Assembly (NCBI GenBank): GCA_023433515.1
Contig: JAEZCN010000125.1
Coordinates: 1-24,514, forward strand
Reading direction: 5' to 3'
Length of the DNA: 24,514 nucleotides
Origin: Pseudomonadota bacterium
Lineage (GTDB): Bacteria > Pseudomonadota > Gammaproteobacteria > Steroidobacterales > Steroidobacteraceae
The notes beneath the pieces were generated by a model, which was not told the DNA's origin, made no database searches, and saw only the letters and a list, made by a program, of their open reading frames with translations. Within the stretch, counting starts at the first letter, position 1, and each line of letters opens with the position of its first letter. Position numbers and translations under genes: made by a program. Shown piece after piece: positions 1-7,650 of the stretch.

Positions 1-1033
1 CGCCCTGGCCGGCGCCGAAGGCCGACACCAGCCCGCCGTGGGGGGCGCCCACGCCGACCTTCGCGGGTTGCGCGGCGTCACCTGTTGCAGCAGGCGCGTT
101 CGCATCCGCGGAGTTCGGCGCGGCCGCGGTGACCTTCGAATTGCCTCCAACGACGCCGGCGATCACGAGGCCGATGGCGCCCCACAACACCGTCACGGCG
201 GCGACGCGCCGCAGCGCGATCGAGCCGCCCTCGCGACGCGCGCCGAACAGCCGGAAGCCGCCGTTGTTCAGCCGGCGCAGCGCGAGCCAGAAAAAGATCA
301 CCGTGACTCCGGCCAGCGCCGCGACGTGAGTCGCGAACGTGCCGGTCGAGGGGCCACCGACGGTCGCGAGCGAGATCTGGGCCAGATGGAATGACGGCCA
401 GACCGGCGCGAGGTCGACGATGAACTTCGGCAGCATCTGCATCGGGAACAGGAGGCCGGACAGAAACGCCATCGGCAGGAAGATCAGGTTGACGATGGCG
501 GGCGCGGCCTGGCCGGACACCCATGAACCGATCGCCAGGCCGATCGCGCAGAAAGGCAACGTGCCGAGCACGTTGATCGCGAAGATCTTCACGGCCTGGA
601 CGAAGGTCAGCGGCACGTCCGCGACGAACACGGCCAGCGCCAGCAGCATCACCGAGATGATCGCGACGAACAGCATCGCCATCATCGCGCGCGCGAATAG
701 ATAGGAGCCCGGCGGCTGTGGCAGCGCCTGCCGGAGCGTGAGCAAACCCTGCTCGCGCTCGATCGCGAGCGACACGCCGAATCCGAACAATCCGGGACCC
801 ATCGTGCCGAACACGCCGTAGGTCGCGAGCGTGTACAGCGCGAGTCCGCCGTTGCCCCGCAGGCTGCCGAGCATGATGCCGAACAGGCAATAGAACATGA
901 TCGGAAAGAACAGCGTCGGCACCGAGAATGCCGGTGTGCGCAACGCCTTCAGGAACTCGACGCGCATGTCGCCCAGGTAGGCGCTCCAGGTGCGCGACGA
1001 GGACATCGAAACGGAGCCAAAGGACGCATTCAT
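1..1033 (-). CDS. ABC-2 type transporter permease, 3' end outside window
   Basis: Membrane subunit of an ABC exporter, paired with the ATPase gene just upstream. The frame is open from ATG at 1033 to the window edge (344 codons seen) with no stop, so the gene is partial. The ATG overlaps the ATPase stop (ATGA, 1030-1033), which implies translational coupling. After a short cytoplasmic N-terminus there are about six hydrophobic segments, including stretches such as FSVPTLFFPIMFYCLFGIML and IVNLIFLPMAFLSGLLFPMQ, the usual ABC-2 layout. Oddly, the protein does not end after the sixth segment. A basic stretch (FGARREGGSIALRR) leads to another helix (VTVLWGAIGLVIAGVV) and then an Ala/Pro/Asn-rich, probably extracytoplasmic, tail that reaches the edge. 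The substrate cannot be told; drug, lipid or polysaccharide export are all possible. Confidence 0.88.
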   Translation of the reverse strand, partial: MNASFGSVSMSSSRTWSAYLGDMRVEFLKALRTPAFSVPTLFFPIMFYCLFGIMLGSLRGNGGLALYTLATYGVFGTMGPGLFGFGVSLAIEREQGLLTLRQALPQPPGSYLFARAMMAMLFVAIISVMLLALAVFVADVPLTFVQAVKIFAINVLGTLPFCAIGLAIGSWVSGQAAPAIVNLIFLPMAFLSGLLFPMQMLPKFIVDLAPVWPSFHLAQISLATVGGPSTGTFATHVAALAGVTVIFFWLALRRLNNGGFRLFGARREGGSIALRRVAAVTVLWGAIGLVIAGVVGGNSKVTAAAPNSADANAPAATGDAAQPAKVGVGAPHGGLVSAFGAGQG

Positions 1034-1932
1034 GACAGTGACTCCTGGTTCGCGGCCGTGATCTCCGAGAAGGCTTCCGCGAGTCCCGCGCGGCGCACCT
1101 CGATGTCCTCGAGCCCGGGGTCTTCGCGGAACAGGCGCGCGAGCAGCGCCTCGGCGTCGTTGGTCGAGAGCGTGATGCGATTGCGATCGGTGTCCAGTTG
1201 CAGGACTCCCGGCCAGGCGCGGATGGATTCCGGCGCGAGGCGGGTGATGAAACTGACCTGCTTGCGGGATACGTGGCTGCGGATGTCATCCACGGTGCCA
1301 CTGGTCACCTTGCGCCCGCGCACCATCACGACGACGCGGTCCGCGAGCGCTTCGGCTTCCTCCAGGTAGTGAGTCGTGAGCACGATCGAACAACCCTCGT
1401 GCCTGAGGTCGCGCACGACCTGCCACAGCGCCTCGCGCGCCTGCACGTCGAGGCCGACCGTGGGCTCGTCGAGGAACAGCAACTCGGGGCGCCCGACGAT
1501 GGCCAGCGCGAACTGGACCTGGCGCTTCTGTCCGCCTGAGAGTTTGCCGTAGCGACGCTTCGCGAGGCTCTCGAGAGACAGGCGCTTCATCACCTCGTCC
1601 GGGTCATAGGGCGTCGGGTAGTAGCTCGCAACCTGCTCGAGCAGTTCGCGCGGGTTCATCACGGTCGGGAGCGCCACCTCCTGCATCATCACTCCGATGC
1701 GCCGCCGCCCCTCGATCTCCTGCGGGTCGTGCCCGAAGAGCTGCGCGGCTCCCGCGTCGGCGCGCTGCAGGCCCAACAAGATCGAGATCGCGGTGGATTT
1801 GCCGGCGCCGTTCGGGCCGAGCAGCGCGGTCAATTCACCGCGGTTTGCGGCGAAATCGAATCCGTCGAGCGCATTGAGCTTGCCGAAAGTCTTGCGCGCG
1901 CCTTCCAGGCTCGCGAGCGGGGTTTGCGACAT
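1030..1932 (-). CDS. ABC transporter ATP-binding protein
   Basis: Nucleotide-binding subunit (300 aa) that powers the ABC-2 permease downstream. Visible motifs: Walker A GPNGAGKST (about residues 39-47), signature LSGGQ (131-135), Walker B LLFLDE (151-156), D-loop region GLDVQ and H-loop His188 in TTHYLEEAEALADRV. The C-terminal 80 residues are the accessory region common in drug- or lipid-export ATPases of the CcmA/DrrA type. The ATG at 1932 is preferred over one 24 bases further upstream because GGAGG sits 5-6 bases before it on the minus strand. The gene ends in an ATGA overlap with the permease. The family is certain; the exported substrate is unknown. Confidence 0.93.
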   Translation of the reverse strand: MSQTPLASLEGARKTFGKLNALDGFDFAANRGELTALLGPNGAGKSTAISILLGLQRADAGAAQLFGHDPQEIEGRRRIGVMMQEVALPTVMNPRELLEQVASYYPTPYDPDEVMKRLSLESLAKRRYGKLSGGQKRQVQFALAIVGRPELLFLDEPTVGLDVQAREALWQVVRDLRHEGCSIVLTTHYLEEAEALADRVVVMVRGRKVTSGTVDDIRSHVSRKQVSFITRLAPESIRAWPGVLQLDTDRNRITLSTNDAEALLARLFREDPGLEDIEVRRAGLAEAFSEITAANQESLS

Positions 1933-2004
1933 GGGTCCTCCAGTAAGAGGAAGCATGTGGCAAGGCCGCGGAATCTTTCAGTCGAACTCGTCAGCCCGGC
2001 GTGC

Positions 2005-2016
2005 TGACAACTGTCA
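2005..2016. promoter_or_regulatory. Short palindrome upstream of the ABC exporter operon
   Basis: TGACA-AC-TGTCA is a perfect 5-bp inverted repeat around a 2-bp centre. It lies in the 95-bp gap between the end of the membrane-protein gene (2028) and the ABC ATPase start (1932), about 75 bp before that start. Position and symmetry fit a repressor half-site pair, but no regulator gene adjoins it. A 12-bp palindrome can occur by chance. Confidence 0.2.
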
Positions 2017-2027
2017 TGTCTTTCCAG

Positions 2028-3095
2028 TCACGTTTTTCCGGGCGCGGGCACGCTCGGCTGGTGAACCGGCGTTTCCAGCCGCATCGAGGCGGCCAGCTCG
2101 TCCCGGCTCGTGCTCTCGGCGTATTCGGCCAGGGTGCGCAGGTCGCTCGCGGAGTCCATGGTGAATCGCGCGGCATGGCCGCGCAGCCGTTCGAACACCG
2201 CGAGCGCGGCGTCGGGCCGGCCGAAGCGCAGCAGGCAACGGATCAGCGTGCTGCCGATGGTATTGACCGCGGCGGGATTCTCCCAGCGCAGCACCTGTTC
2301 GGCGGCGTGATACGCGTCGCGACAGGCGTGCTCGGCGTCGAGATCCTCGAGCCAGTTCGCGAGCGGCTCGGTCGCGTCGACCTGGCGGCCATTGCGCGCG
2401 AGTTGAAACACTTCGTCCATCATGCGCGCGCGCAGCTTGATGCGTTCGCTCTCCGCGCGTTCCGCGGCGCGCTCGGGGCTGTTCGATGCCGTGTAACCGA
2501 GCTGGCGTCGCCGCAGGTACATGCAGCCGCCGATGAGCGCGAAGAACGACAGCTCGCACAGCAGCCGCACGGCATGCACGAAGATGCGCCACAGCCCGGT
2601 GCCCGCGACGAACCAGCCGATGGCCGCGTACACGATCATTGCCGCGAGCAACGCGACGTACAGCGGACCGAGTCCGCGGATCACGCGGAACAGCGTGACC
2701 GGATTGACGGCCTCGTGGAATCTTTCGCCGAATCCGAGCACCGCGATCGAAGCCGGCAGCAGCGCCAGCAGGAGAACCCCGAGTGCGATCCCCGCGTTTC
2801 CGCCGATCCAGATGCACAGCGTCGCGCCGATCGTGACGATCGCGAGCTGGATCCATGGCCGCACTTCGAAGGGACTCAACATCTCCTGCGACATCACGGG
2901 TGCTTCCGTGCGTCCCTCGGAAATGTTCTCGACCAGCACGTAGCAGTATTTCAGGACCCAGATCTGGACGATCACCTTGCCGACGACGCCGAAGATGGCG
3001 TGCAGGTCGAGCACGGACAATATGATCGAAAAGATCGCGACGAGGAGCAGCGTCGTCGCCTGGAATGGAAGCAGCAGGACGCGCAAGTAGTCCAT
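2028..3095 (-). CDS. Six-helix membrane protein with helical C-terminal domain, unknown function
   Basis: 355 aa, family not recognised with certainty. Residues 1-195 hold about six hydrophobic segments (roughly 10-30, 33-52, 82-98, 100-120, 143-165, 170-195), with a charged loop after the second (ENISEGRTEAPVMSQE). Residues 205-350 are soluble, mostly helical and charged, with repeat-like helices (FQLARNGRQ, WLEDLDAEHACRDAYHAAEQVLRW, LLRFGRPDAALAVFERL) that resemble TPR-type pairs. The ATG at 3095 (MDYLRVLLLP) is chosen because a longer reading would overlap the divergent GMC gene and would add a basic, low-quality N-terminus. No strong ribosome site is seen. It diverges from the dehydrogenase operon across only 46 bp, which may mean shared control. 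Confidence 0.75.
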   Translation of the reverse strand: MDYLRVLLLPFQATTLLLVAIFSIILSVLDLHAIFGVVGKVIVQIWVLKYCYVLVENISEGRTEAPVMSQEMLSPFEVRPWIQLAIVTIGATLCIWIGGNAGIALGVLLLALLPASIAVLGFGERFHEAVNPVTLFRVIRGLGPLYVALLAAMIVYAAIGWFVAGTGLWRIFVHAVRLLCELSFFALIGGCMYLRRRQLGYTASNSPERAAERAESERIKLRARMMDEVFQLARNGRQVDATEPLANWLEDLDAEHACRDAYHAAEQVLRWENPAAVNTIGSTLIRCLLRFGRPDAALAVFERLRGHAARFTMDSASDLRTLAEYAESTSRDELAASMRLETPVHQPSVPAPGKT

Positions 3096-3141
3096 AATGG
3101 CCGCGATTTTCCACGAGCTTCTGCGGGGGCAACAGTAAAGC

Positions 3142-4827
3142 ATGGAATCGAATTCTTTTGACGCGATCGTCGTTGGCACGGGAATCAGCGGCGGTTGGGC
3201 CGCCAAGGAACTGACGGAAAAGGGACTCAAGACACTGGTACTCGATCGCGGCCGCATGGTCCGGCACGGGGAGTACCCCACCGCGACGAAGAACCCGTGG
3301 GAGCTGGCGCACGGCAATCGCATCACGCAGGAAACTCGCCGCCGCAAGCCGGTCTGGTCGCGCACCAACTACCCGACGCCCGCGAACGAACACTGGTTCG
3401 TCGACGACATCGACAATCCTTATGTCGAAACGAGCGGTTTCGACTGGCTACGCGGCTGGCACGTCGGCGGCCGCTCGCTCATGTGGGCGCGCCAGAGTTA
3501 CCGGCTGAGCCCACTCGATCTCGAATCGAACGCGAAAGAGGGCATCGCGATTCCCTGGCCCGTGAGCTACGAGGAAATCGCGCCCTGGTACGACAAGGTG
3601 GAAACGTTCGCGGGCATCAGCGGCAGCATCGAAGGTCTCCCGCAATTGCCCGATGGAAAGTTCCTGCCGCCCCACGATCTCAACTGCGTCGAACAGGAAT
3701 TCAAGCAGAAGCTGGATCAGAAGCTCGGCCGCAAGCTCATCATCGGCCGCTGTGCGAATCTCACCGGGCCGCTCACGCACAACGAGAGCCCGCAGCGCGC
3801 GACCTGCCAGGCGCGCAATCTCTGCATCCGCGGCTGTCCCTACGGCGCGTACTTCAGTTCCGTGTCCGCGACGCTGCCCTCGGCCGAGCGCACCGGCAAC
3901 ATGACGCTGCTCGCCAACAAGATCGTCTACGAGGTCATCTACGACAACGACAAGGGCAAGGCGACCGGCGTGCGCGTGCTCGACGCCGGGACTGGCCAGC
4001 AGACCGACTACTTCGCAAAGGTCATCTTCCTGTGCGCGTCGGCGCTCGGCTCGGCGTTCATCATGTTGAATTCGACCTCGAGCCGTTTTCCGAACGGCTT
4101 CGGCAACGACTCGGGCGAGCTCGGCCACAACATCATGGATCACAACAAGCCGGGAGGCGCGAGTGCCTCGGTCGAGGGGCATCTCGACGTCGCGTACACG
4201 GGCCGCCGGCCGAACGGCTTCTACATTCCGCGCTACCGCAATGTCGGCAAGGACAAGCGCGACTACCTGCGCGGCTTCGGTTTCCAGGGCCGCGCCTCGC
4301 GCTCCACTTTTTCGCGCTTCAACGACAGCGCACTGATCGGTGAGGAGCTCAAGCAGGCGGTACGCGAGCCGGGGCCGTGGACCATCGGGATGACGGCGTT
4401 CGGCGAAATCCTGCCGTACCACGAGAACCACGCGAAGCTCGATCGCACGAAAAAGGACAAACACGGGCTTCCGCTGCTCGCCATCGACGCCGTCGTGCGC
4501 GACAACGAGCGCAAGATGCAGGAGGACATGCGCAACGACGCGGGCGAGATGCTCGAGGCGGCCGGTTACAAGAACGTCACGGTGCGCAGCGACAACTACA
4601 ACGTCGGCAACAGCATCCACGAGATGGGCACGGCGCGCATGGGCGCGGACCCGAAGAAGTCCGTGTTGAACAAGTACAACCAGGTGCACGCCTGCAAGAA
4701 CGTGTTCGTGACGGACGGTTCGTTCATGGTGTCCTCGGGCTGCCAGAACCCGTCGCTCTCGTACATGGCATTCACGGCGCGTGCGGTCGATCACGCGGTG
4801 TCGGAACTCAAGAAGGGCAATCTATGA
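3142..4827 (+). CDS. GMC-family flavin dehydrogenase, large (catalytic) subunit
   Basis: 561-aa FAD-dependent sugar/polyol dehydrogenase, large-subunit type (gluconate 2-dehydrogenase, FAD-glucose or fructose dehydrogenase, glucoside 3-dehydrogenase). The Rossmann motif VGTGISGG lies at residues 11-18. Cys222, Cys228 and Cys232 form the C-x5-C-x3-C pattern that binds a 3Fe-4S cluster in FAD-glucose dehydrogenases. The C-terminal GMC pair is His493 (NSIHEMGTARMG) and Asn536 (CQNPSLSYMA). It has no signal peptide. Family knowledge says such subunits are carried out of the cell by the Tat-exported small subunit, which is encoded next with an ATGA overlap. No cytochrome c subunit follows, so the electron acceptor must be encoded elsewhere. 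The sugar oxidised is unknown. Confidence 0.93.
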   Translation: MESNSFDAIVVGTGISGGWAAKELTEKGLKTLVLDRGRMVRHGEYPTATKNPWELAHGNRITQETRRRKPVWSRTNYPTPANEHWFVDDIDNPYVETSGFDWLRGWHVGGRSLMWARQSYRLSPLDLESNAKEGIAIPWPVSYEEIAPWYDKVETFAGISGSIEGLPQLPDGKFLPPHDLNCVEQEFKQKLDQKLGRKLIIGRCANLTGPLTHNESPQRATCQARNLCIRGCPYGAYFSSVSATLPSAERTGNMTLLANKIVYEVIYDNDKGKATGVRVLDAGTGQQTDYFAKVIFLCASALGSAFIMLNSTSSRFPNGFGNDSGELGHNIMDHNKPGGASASVEGHLDVAYTGRRPNGFYIPRYRNVGKDKRDYLRGFGFQGRASRSTFSRFNDSALIGEELKQAVREPGPWTIGMTAFGEILPYHENHAKLDRTKKDKHGLPLLAIDAVVRDNERKMQEDMRNDAGEMLEAAGYKNVTVRSDNYNVGNSIHEMGTARMGADPKKSVLNKYNQVHACKNVFVTDGSFMVSSGCQNPSLSYMAFTARAVDHAVSELKKGNL

Positions 4828-5420
4828 ACGAGTCACCGGACCTGTTGAAGCGGCGTGAAATCCTCCGGCGCGCGGCGTGGCTGCTGGGCGGGGCCGTGTC
4901 CGCGCCCGCGGCGCTCGCGATCCTGCAGGGCTGTTCGGCGAAGGAAGCCGCGCCGGGCGCGGCGGCCTTCGTGCCGAAAGTCCTGAGTGCCGATCATTTC
5001 GCGCTGGTGTCCGAGATCGCGGAGATCATGATCCCGAAGACCGACACCAGTGGGGCGAAGGACGCCGCCGTTCCGGCGTTCATCGACGAGGTGCTGGGCG
5101 CGGTTTACGACGCGGAGGCGCAGCAGCGTTTCGCGAACGGCGCCGCCGAATTCATGGTGGAGGCCGAGAAGCAGGGCGGCAAACCCTTCCTCGCGCAGGA
5201 GCCCCAGGCCCGCACCGAGTTCGTGAAGCAATCGATCGAACGCGCGCTCGAGGCGGATGGCCCCAAGCCCTTCATCCTGATGACGCGCGAACTCACGTTG
5301 CTGGGCTTCTACACCTCCGAGCAGGGAATCAAGGAAAACATGGAATACGAGGCCGTACCCGGCGAATTCCACGGCTGCGTCCCCGTCTCGCAGATGAAGA
5401 AACCCGTCTACTGGGAATAG
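4824..5420 (+). CDS. Gluconate 2-dehydrogenase subunit 3 family protein (Tat-exported small subunit)
   Basis: 198 aa, small partner of the GMC dehydrogenase. The ATG at 4824 overlaps the large-subunit stop (ATGA). The N-terminus carries a twin-arginine motif, RREILR with Arg10-Arg11, then a hydrophobic stretch and a lipobox-like LQGC (Cys37). It may therefore be a Tat-exported lipoprotein; Gln at -2 is not ideal, so this is tentative. The rest matches the family pattern: VLSADHFALVSEIAEIMIPKTDTSGAKDAAVPAFIDEVL, then TRELTLLGFYTSEQGIKENMEYEAVPGEFHGC. Family role: to chaperone the FAD subunit across the membrane and hold it at the periplasmic face. Confidence 0.9.
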   Translation: MNESPDLLKRREILRRAAWLLGGAVSAPAALAILQGCSAKEAAPGAAAFVPKVLSADHFALVSEIAEIMIPKTDTSGAKDAAVPAFIDEVLGAVYDAEAQQRFANGAAEFMVEAEKQGGKPFLAQEPQARTEFVKQSIERALEADGPKPFILMTRELTLLGFYTSEQGIKENMEYEAVPGEFHGCVPVSQMKKPVYWE

Positions 5421-5465
5421 CGAGATCGGGCGAGATCGGGGACAGATTTATCTATCGACGATAAA
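5421..5465 (+). repeat. Short direct repeat plus GGGGACAGATTTAT-type hairpin element
   Basis: Directly after the subunit-3 stop, CGAGATCGGG occurs twice in tandem (5421-5430, 5431-5440). It runs into GGGGACAGATTTAT and a perfect 6-bp hairpin, TTTATC (5447-5452) with GATAAA (5460-5465) around a 7-base loop. GGGGACAGATTTAT-like strings are familiar as dispersed intergenic repeats in proteobacterial genomes (from memory). The hairpin may also end or protect the dehydrogenase transcript. Confidence 0.4.
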
Positions 5466-5558
5466 GCGCGCTGCGACGTTATTGATTTCTCCGGCGCGTA
5501 TCCGAAGACTAGAAGCAGGAGTTCTTCCGCAAGGAAGCGATCACGAGGGAGGTCGCTC

Positions 5559-6113
5559 ATGAAGTTCCTTTCCGGTGTCGCCGTTGTTTTCCTGTTGGCC
5601 GTCAGTGCCTCCGCGCAGGACGACGAGCTGGCCAGCAAGATGATCAATCAGAAGACCAACGGCACGTGGTACTTCCAGCCTGACAAACCCAAGGCGAAAC
5701 ACGTCAAGGCCGAAGTGCCCGGCGACTACGCGTTTCGCGTGAGAGCCAACAAGGGCCGCAACCCCTGGGACGTGCAGGCGAACTCGCCGATCGACGGCGC
5801 CATCAACGAAGGCGACGTCATCATGCTGATGTACTACGCACGCGCGGAGCAACCGGCCGAAGGCGGTAGCTCGCTCGCGACGCGCATCCAGATGACTTCC
5901 CCGCCCTGGAGCCAGGTGCTCGAATTCACCTCGTCGATCAGCGGCGAGTGGAAGAGGTACTGCGCCTTCCGCGTGGCAAACATGTCGCTGCCGAAGAGCA
6001 ATGTCTCCATCCACCTCGCCACGGCCGAGCAGACCATCGACCTGGGCCCGGTGTTCGTGTTCAACTTCGGCAAGGATTACGACCAGTCGAAGCTGTCATT
6101 CTGCAATGGCTAG
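5559..6113 (+). CDS. Small secreted protein, likely carbohydrate-binding-type beta-sandwich
   Basis: 184 aa with a Sec signal peptide (residues 1-19, cleavage after SASA). GGGAGG about 6 bases upstream supports the start. The mature part alternates short beta-strand-like stretches: TWYFQPDKPKAKHVKAEV, GDYAFRVRANKGRNPWDVQA, INEGDVIMLMYYARAEQP, LATRIQMTSPPWSQVLEFTS, GEWKRYCAFRVANMSLPKS, NVSIHLATAEQTIDLGPVFVFNFG. This resembles the galactose-binding/CBM4_9-like domains seen beside GH10 xylanases (family inference only). It has two Cys in the mature chain and no catalytic motif. It could be a standalone sugar-binding protein serving the glycosidases in this window. Confidence 0.72.
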   Translation: MKFLSGVAVVFLLAVSASAQDDELASKMINQKTNGTWYFQPDKPKAKHVKAEVPGDYAFRVRANKGRNPWDVQANSPIDGAINEGDVIMLMYYARAEQPAEGGSSLATRIQMTSPPWSQVLEFTSSISGEWKRYCAFRVANMSLPKSNVSIHLATAEQTIDLGPVFVFNFGKDYDQSKLSFCNG

Positions 6114-6906
6114 ATCCCGCTCCATTCCCCAGGCCGTACGTGAGCTTTGTCTCGCGTTCCCCGGTGTCGAGGAATTCGAGTCGCACGGCTCGCCCAACTT
6201 CCGCGCGCGCGACGGGGCCCGCAAGGGCAGGATCTTCGCGGTGTTCGCGCTCAATCATCACGGCGACGGGCGCGTCGCGTTGTGGCTCGCGACACCGCCA
6301 CTCGAGCAGTCGCGACTCATTGCGTCGGCGCCGAAGGCCATCTTCAAGCCGCCATACGTCGGGCCGTCCGGGTGGATAGGCGTCGAGCTCAATCGCGGTT
6401 TCCCGTGGAAACGCGTGATCGAGCTGGTGCACATGGCCTACGTCGCGAGTTCGCCGCCGAAACTCGTGGCGAACGTCCCGAAGCCCCCTGTCGTGGCCGC
6501 GCCGACGCAGCGCATGAAGGCCGCGGAGATCGATCGCATGAAGACGCCGCGCGCGTCGAAGGCGCTTGCGCGAATGCGGCGCATCTGCGGCGCGCTTCCC
6601 GAGACGAGCGAAGCACTGCAATTCGGCATGCCGGTATGGCGCGTGGGCAAACGCAGCTTCGCGCTGCTGTACGACTACGGCCAGGGACTCACCGTGTCGG
6701 TGTGGGTGGGCATCGAGCGCCAGGGTCCGCTCGAGATGGATCCGCGCATGTCAGTGCCCGCTTACATGGGCCACAACGACTGGATGGCGATGGAAGTGAT
6801 GCGCCTTTCCGACCGTGAACTCGCTGACTTCGTGATTGAAAGTTATCGACATTTCGCGTCGCGGCGCGCGGTCATGCAGCTCGACGCCAAATCCCGGGTC
6901 GCCTAA
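6106..6906 (+). CDS. Tandem MmcQ/YjbR-like domain protein
   Basis: 266 aa, no signal or membrane segment, so cytoplasmic. Two copies of the MmcQ/YjbR (DUF419) fold lie in line. Copy 1 is about residues 6-117 (VRELCLAFPGVEEFESHGSPNF ... RVALWLATPP ... GPSGWIGVELNRG). Copy 2 is about 152-255 (MRRICGALPETSEALQFGMPVWRVGKRSFALLYDYG ... VSVWVGIERQ ... MGHNDWMAMEV). A basic linker (120-150) joins them. Most family members have one copy. The fold is called DNA-binding-like, but its function is poorly established. The ATG at 6106 overlaps the previous gene's stop by 8 bases, so coupled translation is likely. Confidence 0.82.
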   Translation: MARSRSIPQAVRELCLAFPGVEEFESHGSPNFRARDGARKGRIFAVFALNHHGDGRVALWLATPPLEQSRLIASAPKAIFKPPYVGPSGWIGVELNRGFPWKRVIELVHMAYVASSPPKLVANVPKPPVVAAPTQRMKAAEIDRMKTPRASKALARMRRICGALPETSEALQFGMPVWRVGKRSFALLYDYGQGLTVSVWVGIERQGPLEMDPRMSVPAYMGHNDWMAMEVMRLSDRELADFVIESYRHFASRRAVMQLDAKSRVA

Positions 6907-6981
6907 TTCCCACCACTGTTGCGCGTCCGTTACGTCCCCTAATGGCGTCATCTTGAATCCTGCTGCCGGGGGGAGGATGTT

Positions 6982-7008
6982 CGCGCTCACATAGGGTGGC
7001 GGAGCGCG
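6982..7008 (+). other. Inverted repeat in leader region of the 37-residue ORF
   Basis: CGCGCTC (6982-6988) pairs with GAGCGCG (7002-7008) around a 13-base loop, about 45 bp before the putative microprotein start at 7053. The 146-bp gap 6907-7052 otherwise shows no coding signal. The stem could fold in a 5' leader or end read-through from the upstream gene; there is no T-run. Confidence 0.3.
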
Positions 7009-7052
7009 CAAAACGCCCGTCGATGCACACAAGCCAAGGAAGGGGTCATTCA

Positions 7053-7166
7053 ATGATGGTGGACAAGAGGGTGGTGAGGCAGCGACTTGCGTGTGTTTTG
7101 TTAGCGGTCGCATGCGGGGCCGTGACGCTGATAGTGGTGCACCTGTCGTCGATCGTCTCGCTGTAG
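7053..7166 (+). CDS. Putative 37-aa single-pass membrane microprotein
   Basis: ATG at 7053 is preceded by AAGGAAGGGG (7036-7045), a good ribosome site 7 bases away. The frame gives a basic N-terminus (MMVDKRVVRQR), then one hydrophobic segment at residues 12-30 (LACVLLAVACGAVTLIVVH), and ends LSSIVSL. This is the standard shape of a single-helix inner-membrane microprotein with the N-terminus inside. It lies alone between two larger genes and faces the VOC gene tail to tail, with a hairpin between them. No family is recognised. The main risk is a chance ORF in GC-rich DNA; the ribosome site and topology argue for it. Confidence 0.5.
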   Translation: MMVDKRVVRQRLACVLLAVACGAVTLIVVHLSSIVSL

Positions 7167-7187
7167 CAGGTCGCTGCGGCGAGGCCG

Positions 7188-7223
7188 GGGCCGCGGTTCA
7201 TAGGATGGACTCGCGGCCCTTTC
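7188..7223 (+). terminator. Candidate terminator after the 37-aa ORF
   Basis: GGGCCGCG (7188-7195) and CGCGGCCC (7212-7219) form a perfect 8-bp GC-rich stem with a 16-base loop, followed by TTTC. It lies between two convergent gene ends (7166 and 7255), where a terminator is expected. The T-run is short, so efficiency is doubtful. Confidence 0.4.
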
Positions 7224-7254
7224 TCCATCCGTTCGCTTTCAATCTTGCGGCACG

Positions 7255-7650
7255 TCACTCATACGCGCCGCTCTTCCCGAACTGGATGAAGCAGAAGCCG
7301 TGCCCGAACGGGTCGCACAGGCTCACGCAGCGCGAACCGCGCCAATCGACGTGTCCGGTCTCGCGCACCGCGCCGGCGCCGATCGCGCGGGATACGGCGG
7401 CATCGACATCATGGACCACCAGGTCGAAGTGCACCGGAGTCCAGTGGCGAGAATAGTCGCGCGTGATGGGCGGCGTGTGCACGGCCGGCGTGCCGCCGGT
7501 CTTCTTCAGTAGATAGATCGTGGCGGCCGCCCCGGACAGCTCGGCGACGTCGTCGTCGAGAGTGCGCGTGTGGGTGAGCCCGAGCGCGGCCGTGTAGAAG
7601 CGGATCGCCGCGTCCAGGTCCGGTACGTCGATGTTGATGACGATCTTCAC
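7255..7650 (-). CDS. VOC family (glyoxalase/bleomycin-resistance fold) protein
   Basis: 131 aa. It begins MKIVINIDVPDLDAAIRFYTAALGL, the typical first beta-alpha unit of the vicinal-oxygen-chelate fold. The second half has HFDLVVHDVDAAVSRAIGAGA and CDPFGHGFCFIQFG, the usual 'DPFGH' loop and final strand. The start is GTG at 7650, overlapping the stop of the upstream glycosidase-like gene (GTGA), so both are probably on one transcript. Members bind a divalent metal and act on varied small molecules; the substrate cannot be inferred. Probably cytoplasmic. Confidence 0.88.
   Translation of the reverse strand: MKIVINIDVPDLDAAIRFYTAALGLTHTRTLDDDVAELSGAAATIYLLKKTGGTPAVHTPPITRDYSRHWTPVHFDLVVHDVDAAVSRAIGAGAVRETGHVDWRGSRCVSLCDPFGHGFCFIQFGKSGAYE

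Noticed and set aside
3448..4794. 448-codon open frame on the minus strand
   Set aside because: Antisense to the GMC dehydrogenase; low-complexity Arg/Val/His/Ala composition with no domain.
4824..5420. Glucose-methanol-choline pair as part of a choline/betaine system
   Set aside because: The Cys triad and the subunit-3 partner fit sugar or polyol dehydrogenases, not choline dehydrogenase, and no betaine genes are near.
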